A stretch of 64,000 nucleotides of DNA from Thermoplasmata archaeon (GTDB lineage: Archaea > Thermoplasmatota > DTKX01 > JAHFTX01), in assembly GCA_023265395.1 (NCBI GenBank), contig JAHFTX010000005.1, forward strand, positions 1 to 64,000, read 5' to 3'. The translations under genes were made by a program, and so were the position numbers. Shown here in pieces: positions 1 to 8,135 of this stretch (the stretch's first letter is position 1; each line of letters opens with the position of its first letter). The notes under the pieces were generated by a model. It saw nothing but the letters and a program-made list of their open reading frames with translations. It was not told where the DNA came from and did not search any database.

Positions 1-728
1 CCGCTCTGGGCGACCACCGAGACGTCCTCGAAGATCCGCCCGCCGGCGAGCTTGACGATCACCGGAACCTTGTCCCCGGTCAGTTCGCGCAGCAGCTCCA
101 CGTGCCCTGCGAGGTCAGCGCCGTCGGCGATGTCGAGGTGGCGCGGGGGGTTGCGCACCGGGACGGCCGTGACGTCGAAGACCTCTCGGACCCACTTGTC
201 CATGGTCGTCGCGAGCTCCTCTTGGTGGCTGAAGGCCATGTCGATGACGACGCCCACCCCATGACGCAGGGTCGTGGTGTCGATGGCATAGCGCCCCTTG
301 GACCACTTGGTGAAGTAGCGCCCCTTGTTCTGGTGGAGGACCTCCTGCTCCTCCAGCGATGGTCGGCCGTCCCCCCCGCACAGAGGCACGCCCGCCAGGC
401 ATGCGCCCAAGGTGAGGGCGAGCCGGGTGGCATGGTCGACCGTCCCGAGGCTGAAATCGGCCAGGAAGAGCGGGGAGGGCCAGACCATCCCGTCGGAGAA
501 GTGGAGCTCGGCATTGACCTCCTCAGCGATCGCTGGAGCATTGGAGGGGGTGACCACAAGTTGTTCGAGGCCGCCATCGCCCAGCACGGGGCCCCAGCGC
601 CGGGTTGGGGTGCGCCCATGGGCGGCCAGGTGACGGATGTGACTGATGACGTCCTGGATCGTCTGGGCCTGCCCTGCCGCTTGCAAGGGCGACGGCAGCG
701 CCGCCTCTTTCTGGGACGCCACGGCCAT
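1..728 (-). CDS. FMN-binding glutamate synthase-like oxidoreductase (GltB central/FMN domain), 3' end outside window
   Basis: An uninterrupted minus-strand frame runs from an ATG at 728 off the left edge, giving 242 residues with no stop. After about 60 N-terminal residues comes a segment resembling the FMN-binding TIM barrel of glutamate synthase: SPLFLADFSLGTVDHATRLA, then GACLAGVPLCGGDG, then KGRYFTKWSKGRYAI, and finally VPVIVKLAGG, which matches the barrel strand where GltB proteins read VSVKLV. The family moves electrons to make glutamate from glutamine and 2-oxoglutarate, or acts as a stand-alone archaeal GltB-type oxidoreductase. The iron-sulfur ligands and the rest of the FMN site would lie beyond the edge, so the exact reaction is undecided. 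A weak A/T-rich TATA candidate lies about 20 bp upstream (745-752). Several longer frames on both strands here are shadows. Confidence 0.6.
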   Translation of the reverse strand, partial: MAVASQKEAALPSPLQAAGQAQTIQDVISHIRHLAAHGRTPTRRWGPVLGDGGLEQLVVTPSNAPAIAEEVNAELHFSDGMVWPSPLFLADFSLGTVDHATRLALTLGACLAGVPLCGGDGRPSLEEQEVLHQNKGRYFTKWSKGRYAIDTTTLRHGVGVVIDMAFSHQEELATTMDKWVREVFDVTAVPVRNPPRHLDIADGADLAGHVELLRELTGDKVPVIVKLAGGRIFEDVSVVAQS

Positions 729-850
729 CCATAGAAGGCGGGGTATTTGCGGCTTTGGGGCCGGGCCTTTCACCACCGTTGGCTCGCGGACTTAAACAAC
801 CGTACCACGGTTGGCCTTAAGGCCGATACGCCTTTATCGCCAGGGTCGCC

Positions 851-2110
851 ATGGTGCCGCTGCGACGGGGTGGGAAGGTGGTCCGGCTTGGCCTGCTTGC
901 GACCTTGACCCTGGGGCTGCTGCTGACCGGCCTTGCGCCGCTGGGCGTCGTCGCGCAGGACGTCACCTACCAGGTCGTCGATGCCCAAGGCGACAGCGCC
1001 TCGGCCATCGACTCCCGCGACTTCGTCGCAGCGGGGATCATCGAGGAGACGGGCTCGACCATCAAGGTGCAGATCGCCATCGTGGCCCTTGAGTCGATCA
1101 CCAACCCCAACGACCTGCCGGACCTGCCCCAGATCGAGTACGAGTTCTACTTCACCGCCGGCGGCTCCTCGTACGCTGCAGCAGCAATCATCCGCGTCCA
1201 CGGACCGCTGGCCGCGACCGCCAGCTACGAGCTCCGCTCGGTCGATGCGAGCACGACCCCACCGACGGAGACCACCCTCAAGGCTGCCCAGGGAGGCAAC
1301 TACGACCTGGCGAACAACGTCGTCGAGCTGACCATCTCCAAGAGTGACCTCAACACCCCGCAAGAGGGCGACGTGGCCACCCGCACCTACGGCGCGGTCT
1401 GGTTCTCGACCTTCACCGGGGCGCCCACCTTCGCCTACACCAACCGCACCCTCGAGGACCGTGGCCCTGACAGCGGCTTTGGCGACGACTACGTCTTCCT
1501 TGGCGAGATGCAGGACCGTTTCGAGGTGACGATGAGCCTGACCGGTCCGTCGCTGGCCAACGCCACCTTCGAGACCCCGGCACAGTTCCCCTTCAACGTC
1601 TCCAACAACGGCACGGCGATGGAGGACTTGACCTTCAACTACACCCTGGTCACCGGGACCATCAACGACTGGAAGGTCTCGATCGCACCCCCGAAGCTGC
1701 AGGTCCAGCCCCATGAGAGCGGACGCATGGTGCTGTCGGTACGCCCCAGCAGCAACAAGGTCGCGGCTGGCAGCCAGCTGCAGCTGTTCGTCTTCGCCAA
1801 CTCCGCCTCCAACAACACGACCAACTCGGTGAAGGTGACAGTGCAGTTCTCGGCAGGTCCGGCACCGGTGCCCCCCCCAAAGAACCCGGGCAAGGAGGTC
1901 GTCGGCGCGCTGGTGGCCTACGCGCCCTACATCCTCGTCCTGGTCGCAGCGGTCGTCGGCCTCGTGCTGGTCGGTCGCGTCCGCGCATCGCGGCGGGCCC
2001 GGAAGGAGTTCGATCGCTCCGGCGCGCCCGCACCGCCCGTGGTGCCCCCACCGCCGACCGTCCTGGGCACGGCGGGCAAGTCCCAAGTCGTCGAGTTCGA
2101 GGATGCCTGA
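851..2110 (+). CDS. Secreted type I membrane protein with NEW3/COG1470-like Ig domain
   Basis: A 419-residue protein with an N-terminal signal peptide (hydrophobic stretch about residues 13-33, likely cut near VVAQD). The beta-rich ectodomain is followed around residues 225-345 by a domain rich in N-x-T/S sequons (NVSNNGTAMEDLTFNY, then a KLQVQPHESGRM segment). That pattern is typical of NEW3/COG1470-type Ig folds in archaeal envelope proteins. A single membrane helix spans about residues 358-380, followed by a basic stop-transfer (RVRASRRARKEF) and a proline-rich cytosolic tail. No catalytic motif is visible. It stands alone, transcribed away from the glutamate synthase-like gene. A later GTG at 878 would give a shorter signal peptide. 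It is one of the many surface proteins with cytosolic tails in this window; its function is unknown. Confidence 0.75.
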   Translation: MVPLRRGGKVVRLGLLATLTLGLLLTGLAPLGVVAQDVTYQVVDAQGDSASAIDSRDFVAAGIIEETGSTIKVQIAIVALESITNPNDLPDLPQIEYEFYFTAGGSSYAAAAIIRVHGPLAATASYELRSVDASTTPPTETTLKAAQGGNYDLANNVVELTISKSDLNTPQEGDVATRTYGAVWFSTFTGAPTFAYTNRTLEDRGPDSGFGDDYVFLGEMQDRFEVTMSLTGPSLANATFETPAQFPFNVSNNGTAMEDLTFNYTLVTGTINDWKVSIAPPKLQVQPHESGRMVLSVRPSSNKVAAGSQLQLFVFANSASNNTTNSVKVTVQFSAGPAPVPPPKNPGKEVVGALVAYAPYILVLVAAVVGLVLVGRVRASRRARKEFDRSGAPAPPVVPPPPTVLGTAGKSQVVEFEDA

Positions 2111-2162
2111 GCCGGGCCCTGCCTGGGGAGCTCCCTCCTCCTTGGTTCGCCCGCCGTAGCCA

Positions 2163-2936
2163 TCAGGCCGAGCTCGCGGGGGGTCGGCGTGGTCGGGAGG
2201 CCGCACCGCTTCGCAGCGCCAGGATCGGCCCGATGGTGACATAGCCAAGGACGAGGGCCAGTCCCACTGCCGCGAGGGCCTCGAAGAGCGGTCGGCTGAC
2301 GACCCCCGGCCGCACGTACTGGAGCGCCAAGGCTCCCATGACCGCACCGACGCCGATGGCAAAGGCGATCCCGACGCGTCCGCCCAGCTTGGGGTAGGGG
2401 ACGGGGGAGACCATCAGCAGTGCGCAGAGCATCCCCAGCAACGACGGGACGAGCGGCTGCGCAGCGAACAGCTGGCTGCTGACCACGACGGCGAGCGCCG
2501 TCGCCGGGGTCGGCAGCCCCGTGAACCCGACGTACTGGTGGCCGACCTTTGTGTAGCGGACCAACCGCGCCAGCCCGAGCACCCCCACGGCCGCTGCCGA
2601 GGCCAGCGCAAGGGCGCTGATCGGGCCGCGGTAGGGCACCCCAGAGGCGACGGCCAGCAGCACCGCCGGAGCGACGCAGAAGCAGACCCCGTCGCTGAGG
2701 CTATCGAGGGTGACCCCAAAGTCATGCTTGGTCCCAAAGCGACGGGCAGCGGCACCATCCATCCCGTCGAGCACCAGGGCGACGACGATCAATCCGGTCG
2801 CAAGGGTCTGGTCGTGCCAGACCACCAAGGACGCGATCGCCACCAGCCCGCAGGACATGGCACAGAGGGTCAGGATATCGGCGATCCCGACCAGCCGCAC
2901 CCGCGCCAGCAGGTCCACCGCGCCACGACGGCCCAA
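2163..2936 (-). CDS. CDP-alcohol phosphatidyltransferase, probable archaetidylserine synthase
   Basis: A 257-residue polytopic membrane protein carrying the full CDP-alcohol phosphotransferase signature: DGMDGAAARRFGTKHDFG followed by VTLDSLSD, i.e. D-x2-D-G-x2-A-R-x8-G-x3-D-x3-D with the last Asp as catalytic base. The sequence after the signature (DGVCFCVAPA) is typical of the phosphatidylserine/archaetidylserine synthase branch, which joins CDP-archaeol to L-serine during polar-lipid synthesis. At least six further hydrophobic helices follow, and the C terminus is basic and proline-rich. The start is uncertain: TTG at 2936 is the first in-frame start after an upstream stop, and a GTG six codons later is an alternative. 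It is divergent from trpS with about 60 bp between the starts. A different head group (inositol or glycerol) cannot be excluded by eye. Confidence 0.8.
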   Translation of the reverse strand: MGRRGAVDLLARVRLVGIADILTLCAMSCGLVAIASLVVWHDQTLATGLIVVALVLDGMDGAAARRFGTKHDFGVTLDSLSDGVCFCVAPAVLLAVASGVPYRGPISALALASAAAVGVLGLARLVRYTKVGHQYVGFTGLPTPATALAVVVSSQLFAAQPLVPSLLGMLCALLMVSPVPYPKLGGRVGIAFAIGVGAVMGALALQYVRPGVVSRPLFEALAAVGLALVLGYVTIGPILALRSGAASRPRRPPASSA

Positions 2937-2997
2937 GGCACCATCAAGGCTTCGGGACCAGCGCAGGGCTCAAGGCCAACCCCGGTGTTCTAGGGCC

Positions 2998-4371
2998 GTG
3001 GCCTCTCCTGTCGGCGGCTCGACGCACCCAGACGAGGGCGAGCGGATCGACCCCTGGTCGTCGCGCCAGTTTGCCGACTACCAGCGCCTCTTCGACCGTT
3101 TCGGGATCGAGCCGTTCGACCCTTCAGGGCTCCCCCAGCCCCAGCGGCTCTTCCGACGGGGCGTGGTCTTTGGCCAACGGGGCTTCTCCTACATCCAGCG
3201 CGCCATCGACCGCAAGGAACCCTTCGCGGTGCTGACGGGGCTGATGCCCTCGGGGTACATGCACATCGGTCACAAGATGGTCATCGACCAGGTCCGCTAC
3301 TTCCAGTCCCTTGGGGCGGAGGTGTTCCTGCTGGTGGCCGACTACGAGGCCTACGCCACCCGCGGACGGAGTCTCGCCGATGGTCGCAAGATCGCCATCG
3401 AATCCTACCTGGCCAACTACATCGCGATGGGTCTCGACCCGCAGCGCACCCAGGTCTACTTCCAGAGCAGCCGCACGGCGGTGCGTGACCTTGCCCTGAT
3501 GCTGGGAACCAAGGTCACCTGGGCGACCATGCGGGCGATCTACGGCTTCGGGGATTCGACGACCATGGCGCATGCCGCGGCGCCACTGGTGCAGGTGGGA
3601 GACATCCTCCACGTCCAGCTCGAGCGCTACGGCGGGCCGCGGCCGACCCTCGTCCCCGTCGGCGTCGACCAGGACCCACACCTTCGCCTGACTCGGGACA
3701 TCGCCGCAGCCCATCGGATGGTCAACATCACCGCCACCGCCGATGGCCGCCTGGGGGTCTTCGTCCGTGGCGACGAACGGATCACCGAGCTGCTCGATGC
3801 AGCCCAGGCCGCCCTCAAGGGCGCTGGCTACCGCGCCTTCGAGCGCAACGATCCCTACAAGGCCCTCTATCTGACGGGCGTGGCGCCCACACCGGCCGCC
3901 CTGCTCGAGCTCGACGTGGCCCTGATGCCCCTCGAGCGTGCGTTTGGGACCTTCCCCTTCTTCCCCCCCTCGGCCAGCTATCACCGCTTCCAGACGGGGC
4001 TGACCGGCGGCAAGATGAGCAGCTCGATACCGGCCAGCTCGGTGTTCATGAATGATTCTCTGGAGGAGGTCTCCAAGAAGATCCGCTCCGCCAAGACCAC
4101 CGGCGGCGCCACCGTCGAGGAGCACCGTGCCCACGGCGGCAAGCCCGAGGGCTGCACCATCTTCGAGATGCACCAGTACCACTTGGTCGACGACGACCGG
4201 GCCCTCGACGACATCGCCCGGCGGTGTCGCTCGGGGGAGCTGCTCTGCGGCACCTGCAAGGGGGAGGCCGCCGAGGGGATGGTCCGCTGGCTCAAGGACC
4301 TCCAAGAGCGCCGACCCGTCGCGCTCGAGCGGCTCCCCGAGTTCCTGCACGAGGACCTGAGCGGAGGATAG
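2998..4371 (+). CDS. trpS: Tryptophanyl-tRNA synthetase
   Basis: A class Ic aminoacyl-tRNA synthetase that charges tRNA-Trp with tryptophan. The 457 residues match the archaeal/eukaryotic type. The HIGH motif appears as MHIGH near residue 87 and the KMSKS loop as GGKMSSSIP near residue 338. The LMPSGYMHIGHKMV context and the HGG...GCTIFEMHQYH region near the C terminus are characteristic of archaeal TrpRS. The reading frame stays open far upstream (to about 2710). I start at the GTG at 2998, because the upstream part is antisense to the phosphatidyltransferase gene and does not look like TrpRS. The stop lies 4 bp from the stop of the convergent CoA-transferase gene. Confidence 0.93.
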   Translation: MASPVGGSTHPDEGERIDPWSSRQFADYQRLFDRFGIEPFDPSGLPQPQRLFRRGVVFGQRGFSYIQRAIDRKEPFAVLTGLMPSGYMHIGHKMVIDQVRYFQSLGAEVFLLVADYEAYATRGRSLADGRKIAIESYLANYIAMGLDPQRTQVYFQSSRTAVRDLALMLGTKVTWATMRAIYGFGDSTTMAHAAAPLVQVGDILHVQLERYGGPRPTLVPVGVDQDPHLRLTRDIAAAHRMVNITATADGRLGVFVRGDERITELLDAAQAALKGAGYRAFERNDPYKALYLTGVAPTPAALLELDVALMPLERAFGTFPFFPPSASYHRFQTGLTGGKMSSSIPASSVFMNDSLEEVSKKIRSAKTTGGATVEEHRAHGGKPEGCTIFEMHQYHLVDDDRALDDIARRCRSGELLCGTCKGEAAEGMVRWLKDLQERRPVALERLPEFLHEDLSGG

Positions 4372-4375
4372 GCCC

Positions 4376-6067
4376 TCAGAGCACCAGGTGGCGCGCGACG
4401 CCACGTGGGTCGAGTGCCGCCATGATGGCGCGCTGCTGCGGAGTCGGCTCAGGGAGCACCGCAGGCACACCCGAGGGGGGAAGGTGCAGAGGGAATCCCG
4501 TGCATGCGGCGATCTCCGCAGCCGTCGCGTCGCCCACGGTCGAGTGAAGCCGCGCCCGTCGACCTGGCGCCTCGAAGTCGAAGACCGCCAGGGGGGTCAC
4601 CAGTGTGACCGGCCCTCCTCCGAGGAATTCCCGCACCCGTGTGGAACCCGGCGGTCCGTGGCCTGCAGCGGAGACCGCATCGACGCGGGCGACGAGCGTG
4701 CGCACATCGTGTCGCGTCAGATACAGGACCACCCGCCCAGCGCGTGCGGCCATGCTCAACCCCGCACTGCCCGGACCGCGGAGCGTCGGCCGCTGCTGGT
4801 CGCCCACGCCGATGAGGTTGCAGTTGCCCCAGGCATCGACCTGCAGGCCCCCGGCGAAGAACAGGTCGATCCGCGGGCGACCTTGGAGGTCGAGCGCTGC
4901 CGGGAGGTCGAGGAGCGCCTCGGCCATGGTGTACTGCGCGTCGCAGGAGCTGTGGGCCATCGGCGCGAGCGTGGGGTTGACCCCTCCACCCCCACCGTTG
5001 ATCCACCAGAGGTTGGGGGCGAACGTCGCGCGGGCAAGGCCACAGGCGAGCGTCGGCAGCGCCGAGTTGGCCCCGAGGATGACGACCTCGCCATCGCGCA
5101 GCTCTGCCGCAAGCGCGACGACCATGCGCTCGGCAGCGGTCGGTCGCGGGTCAATCCCGCCGGCGCTGGTCGGTGCTGGCTGACACACGGAGTCCATCGT
5201 CCCCGCCGGGAGCGCCGAGGCGTATCGTCCTTCGTCGGCGCACCCGTCGACGAATCGGGCGAGATAGGACTGCGCGCCCGCCGCACACTGGGCCACGTAG
5301 GTGCGGACATGGTCATCATCGATGCGGTAGCGCCCATGGGAGGCACAGGGGTGGCACCCCATCGGTGCGACCACGAGGGCGTCGACGAGGAAACCGGGGA
5401 TGGTCGAGGACCTCCCGCTGCTCGGCCCAAGGTGGTCGACGACCTCTTCGACTTGGAGGATCACGTGGTCTGCAGCGTAGGCCATCAAGACGTCGGTGAA
5501 GGGCGATCCGAGGAGCTCTGCCGTGCCGAAGGGGTCGGCACGTTGGGCGTGGAGCAACGCGACCGAGGGGCGCAGGGCGGGGACGGCCAGCAGCGGGGGC
5601 CCGCCGAAGGGGTCCTGCAAGGGACGGTAGTCGCTCGGGTTGAGGGTGGGGAGGTCAGTCCCCTCGACGCCGCGGGGCAGGGGCATCATCGGCAGCCCCG
5701 CAGCGGCTGCGCGCAACCCCTGGATGATGAAGGCCTCCTCAGCCTCTCGCACCCGCAGGGGAGGGTCGCCCTGCTCGACGGCGCGGCGGAAGTTGGGCGC
5801 CAGGCCATGATGTTCCAATCCGATGTAGGCGACCACCACCGCATCGACCAGTCCCGACCCGATCAGCAGGTCGGCACCGATGCTGGCGGATGGTGAGGTC
5901 ACCAGCGTCGCGATCCGCCGTCGGGACCGGATCAGCTGGCGCACCAGCGCCATCGGCACGTTGTGCAGGTGCATCCCGCCGAGCGCGACCATCGCGCCGC
6001 TGGGGACCAGCTGCTCGATCGCGTCGGAGGCAGGTGCGAGCTTGGGGCGGCGCGGAGGAGTGGGCAT
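4376..6067 (-). CDS. Family I CoA-transferase with alpha and beta subunits fused
   Basis: A 563-residue protein made of two homologous halves. The first (about 1-270) resembles the alpha subunit of glutaconate/3-oxoacid CoA-transferases: an early glycine loop (MVALGGMHLHNVP), the region around GADLLIGSGLVDAVVVAYIG, and a C-terminal SGRSSTIPGFLVDALVVAPM segment. The second half resembles the beta subunit (ELRDGEVVILGANSALPTLA). Such enzymes move CoA between acids; IpdAB relatives instead open steroid rings. Where beta subunits usually carry a Glu in an E-x-G turn, this one reads INGGGGGVNP, so catalysis may differ; this is alignment by eye only. I start at ATG 6067. A TATA-like CATAAAGG at about 6109-6116 would also suit a TTG at 6085 as a leaderless start. 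Substrate unknown. Confidence 0.7.
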   Translation of the reverse strand: MPTPPRRPKLAPASDAIEQLVPSGAMVALGGMHLHNVPMALVRQLIRSRRRIATLVTSPSASIGADLLIGSGLVDAVVVAYIGLEHHGLAPNFRRAVEQGDPPLRVREAEEAFIIQGLRAAAAGLPMMPLPRGVEGTDLPTLNPSDYRPLQDPFGGPPLLAVPALRPSVALLHAQRADPFGTAELLGSPFTDVLMAYAADHVILQVEEVVDHLGPSSGRSSTIPGFLVDALVVAPMGCHPCASHGRYRIDDDHVRTYVAQCAAGAQSYLARFVDGCADEGRYASALPAGTMDSVCQPAPTSAGGIDPRPTAAERMVVALAAELRDGEVVILGANSALPTLACGLARATFAPNLWWINGGGGGVNPTLAPMAHSSCDAQYTMAEALLDLPAALDLQGRPRIDLFFAGGLQVDAWGNCNLIGVGDQQRPTLRGPGSAGLSMAARAGRVVLYLTRHDVRTLVARVDAVSAAGHGPPGSTRVREFLGGGPVTLVTPLAVFDFEAPGRRARLHSTVGDATAAEIAACTGFPLHLPPSGVPAVLPEPTPQQRAIMAALDPRGVARHLVL

Positions 6068-6200
6068 GGACCGTGCACGCTGCAAGGTGGCGTCACGAGT
6101 CGCGCGACACCTTTATGGACGTCGCACCCATCCGCCGCGTCGACGATAATCCTGCGCACCTGCGTGGCGCCAGGGAGCCAGGGGCGATCGTCGGAGGCTT

Positions 6201-6707
6201 ATGGCGACGACGAAGACGGGCACCTCGAGTGTGAGCACCCCGGGGACCATCGAGGTGCGCCCGGCCACCGCCGAGGACCACGGACCGCTGGTGGACCTGG
6301 TGCTGCAGGCCTGGGACGCCCAAGCCGTCGCCGAGGGGCTCGACCCCAAGAGCCGACCCAGCCAGCGGCGGGTGCGTGCGACACTCGTCGATGCCGGCGA
6401 GGATGGGCGCCGCAGCCTGTTGTTGGCCGTCGAGGACGGCACCATCGTCGGCTTCGGGGAGATGTGGGTCCTGCCCGACCTCTTCGTCGGCGGGGAGGTC
6501 GCCCTGTTGCGGACGCTCTACGTCGACCCACGGTTGCGCGAACAGGGCGTCGGGACCGTGCTCGTCGAGCGGCTGCTCGAGGTCGCCCACGCCCGTGATG
6601 CACGCACGGTGCGGGTCACCAGCAGCATCGACAACGTCGAAGGTCTGTCGTTCTTCCAGCGCCGCGGGCTGCGCAGCACCGGACTGGTCCTGACGCGCAA
6701 CCTCTAG
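6201..6707 (+). CDS. GNAT-family N-acetyltransferase
   Basis: A 168-residue acyltransferase of the GNAT fold. After a 16-residue Ser/Thr-rich leader the fold starts at IEVRPATAEDHGPLVDLV. Motif A is clear: LRTLYVDPRLREQGVGTVLV, where the R/Q-x-x-G-x-G/A loop binds the acetyl-CoA pyrophosphate. The C-terminal part (NVEGLSFFQRRGLRSTG) is the usual motif-B region in which the acceptor side differs between members. The acceptor cannot be told from sequence; it may be a small molecule or a protein amino group. A Shine-Dalgarno-like GGAGG sits 3 nt before the ATG, unusually close. A GATAAT at 6145-6150 could be the TATA box of a short-leader mRNA. The stop TAG overlaps the stop of the convergent archaeosortase gene within one CTAG. 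Confidence 0.85.
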   Translation: MATTKTGTSSVSTPGTIEVRPATAEDHGPLVDLVLQAWDAQAVAEGLDPKSRPSQRRVRATLVDAGEDGRRSLLLAVEDGTIVGFGEMWVLPDLFVGGEVALLRTLYVDPRLREQGVGTVLVERLLEVAHARDARTVRVTSSIDNVEGLSFFQRRGLRSTGLVLTRNL

Positions 6708-7963
6708 CCCGATGGCTGGATCGAATCCGACGGCCCTTGCTCCTCGAGCGGGCGCACCTCGAAGGGCTCCCCACAGGTGGGGCAGGCATCGGGGATCCGT
6801 TCGGGGTCGACCGCAGCACCACAGCCGACGCAGAAGACCTGCTGGCCAAGGTCCACCACCTCGAAGGCCGCGGCGGTCTTGCGCACCTGTGCCGGCATCG
6901 TGTAGCGGAACAGCAGGAACCAGAACAGGCTCACCCAGCCCAGGAAGATCACCCATCCGGCGTTGGCGTGGACCCACAGCAGGTGCTGCAGGCCGTCGGC
7001 GGCGGTATCGGTGTAGTAGCCCGTGAGCACGATGATCAGCATGCGCAACAGGTTGGCAGCGTAGGCGGCGCCGATCCCCAGCAGCAGGACCCCCGCCAAG
7101 CGCGCTCGAAGGTGCCCGAACTCGACCAGCACATAGCTGGTGAAGGCCGAGGCGAAGATCGTGAAACTGTAGATCCCGCTGCAGCTGGTGGAGATCCCCA
7201 AGCTGACGATGCCCCCCTGGGCCAGCTCGAAGTCGAGGTAGATCCCGCGAGGCTGCGCGTAGATCCCAAGGGCGTTGAGCATCCCCGCCAAGGGCGGCGC
7301 CAGCAGCGTCGAGCTGTAGATGTCGACGTCGAGCTGCTGGTCGTTGCTGGTGGCCCGGATCACCAGCAGCGGCAGCACCAGCCATACCATCAGGGCCAGC
7401 GAGAACATCAGGGCGAAGTCGCGCTCTTTTGCCCAGGAGCGCGGGACGGCGGGATAGGCCACCAACAGCGCACCCAGCAGGAGCGCGACCACATCGGTGG
7501 TGCCATAGAGCGTGTCGGGGTCGGCGCGCAGCACCACGCCATTGTTGTAGGCGACGTCGGCGAGTATCAGGACGATCCCCGCCGGCGCGAGCAGCCATAC
7601 CCGCCTGCCATCGGCGCCGATGACCGATCCGAGCAGCCGCGCGGCCAGGGAGGGGCCTTCGGGTTCCTCCCCAAAGAAGGGGGCAGGTACGGGAGGGTGG
7701 TGCCTCGTCCTGGTCGGAGGGCTGGCCTCCACCCCCTTGGAAGCCGCGGCCCGGAGGTCGCGGACCTCAAGGGCGACGTAACTGAGGCCCCCCAAGGCCA
7801 TCAGGGCGCCGACACCCCACATCCAGGGGTAGACAGCGACGAGCTTGTTGGAGGAGACGGCAAGGTCGACGCCCTCGACTCCGATCAGGAGCGCAAGGAA
7901 CACACGCAGGAAGGTCCACAGCCTCTCCCTGGGTCGGCTCCTGCCCGACTGCGCGACTGCCAT
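6704..7963 (-). CDS. Archaeosortase/exosortase-family transpeptidase with C-terminal zinc ribbon
   Basis: A 419-residue polytopic membrane protein with the three catalytic residues of the exosortase/archaeosortase family: Cys in STSCSGIYSF (about residue 260), Arg in NLLRMLI (about 306) and His in LLWVHANAGW (about 329), each at a membrane-helix boundary. Family members cut C-terminal tripartite signals such as PGF-CTERM and attach the protein to a membrane lipid. A PGF-CTERM-type protein is encoded at 56674-59973, so an ArtA-like role is likely. Unusual features are an N-terminal two-helix module followed by a proline-rich linker (about 80-105), and a C-terminal cytosolic zinc ribbon (CVGC...CPTC, about 376-397). 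Neither belongs to the core family. A Shine-Dalgarno-like GGAGAGG precedes the ATG. The gene is divergent from a surface protein. Confidence 0.85.
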   Translation of the reverse strand: MAVAQSGRSRPRERLWTFLRVFLALLIGVEGVDLAVSSNKLVAVYPWMWGVGALMALGGLSYVALEVRDLRAAASKGVEASPPTRTRHHPPVPAPFFGEEPEGPSLAARLLGSVIGADGRRVWLLAPAGIVLILADVAYNNGVVLRADPDTLYGTTDVVALLLGALLVAYPAVPRSWAKERDFALMFSLALMVWLVLPLLVIRATSNDQQLDVDIYSSTLLAPPLAGMLNALGIYAQPRGIYLDFELAQGGIVSLGISTSCSGIYSFTIFASAFTSYVLVEFGHLRARLAGVLLLGIGAAYAANLLRMLIIVLTGYYTDTAADGLQHLLWVHANAGWVIFLGWVSLFWFLLFRYTMPAQVRKTAAAFEVVDLGQQVFCVGCGAAVDPERIPDACPTCGEPFEVRPLEEQGPSDSIQPSG

Positions 7964-8135
7964 GCCCTCTCCGCAGGTGCCTGGCTTGTAGGGATGGGTT
8001 ATTAACGTCTTGCCCCGCCTCCGCAGGGGAGCGGGCCTGGCGCAGCACTCCTACGACAACGCGGGGGAAAGCACTATGGGGTGGCATCCTGCTCGATGCT
8101 TCTGCGACGTCAGCGCCCATCGCAGAGGAGGTTGC

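Noticed and set aside
770-2362. 530-residue minus-strand frame
   Set aside because: It is antisense to the secreted NEW3-like protein, which has a signal peptide, membrane helix and sequons; the minus frame has Gly/Arg/Val shadow composition.
2710-2997. N-terminal extension of TrpRS
   Set aside because: It lies antisense to the phosphatidyltransferase gene and does not resemble TrpRS; GTG 2998 gives a standard length.
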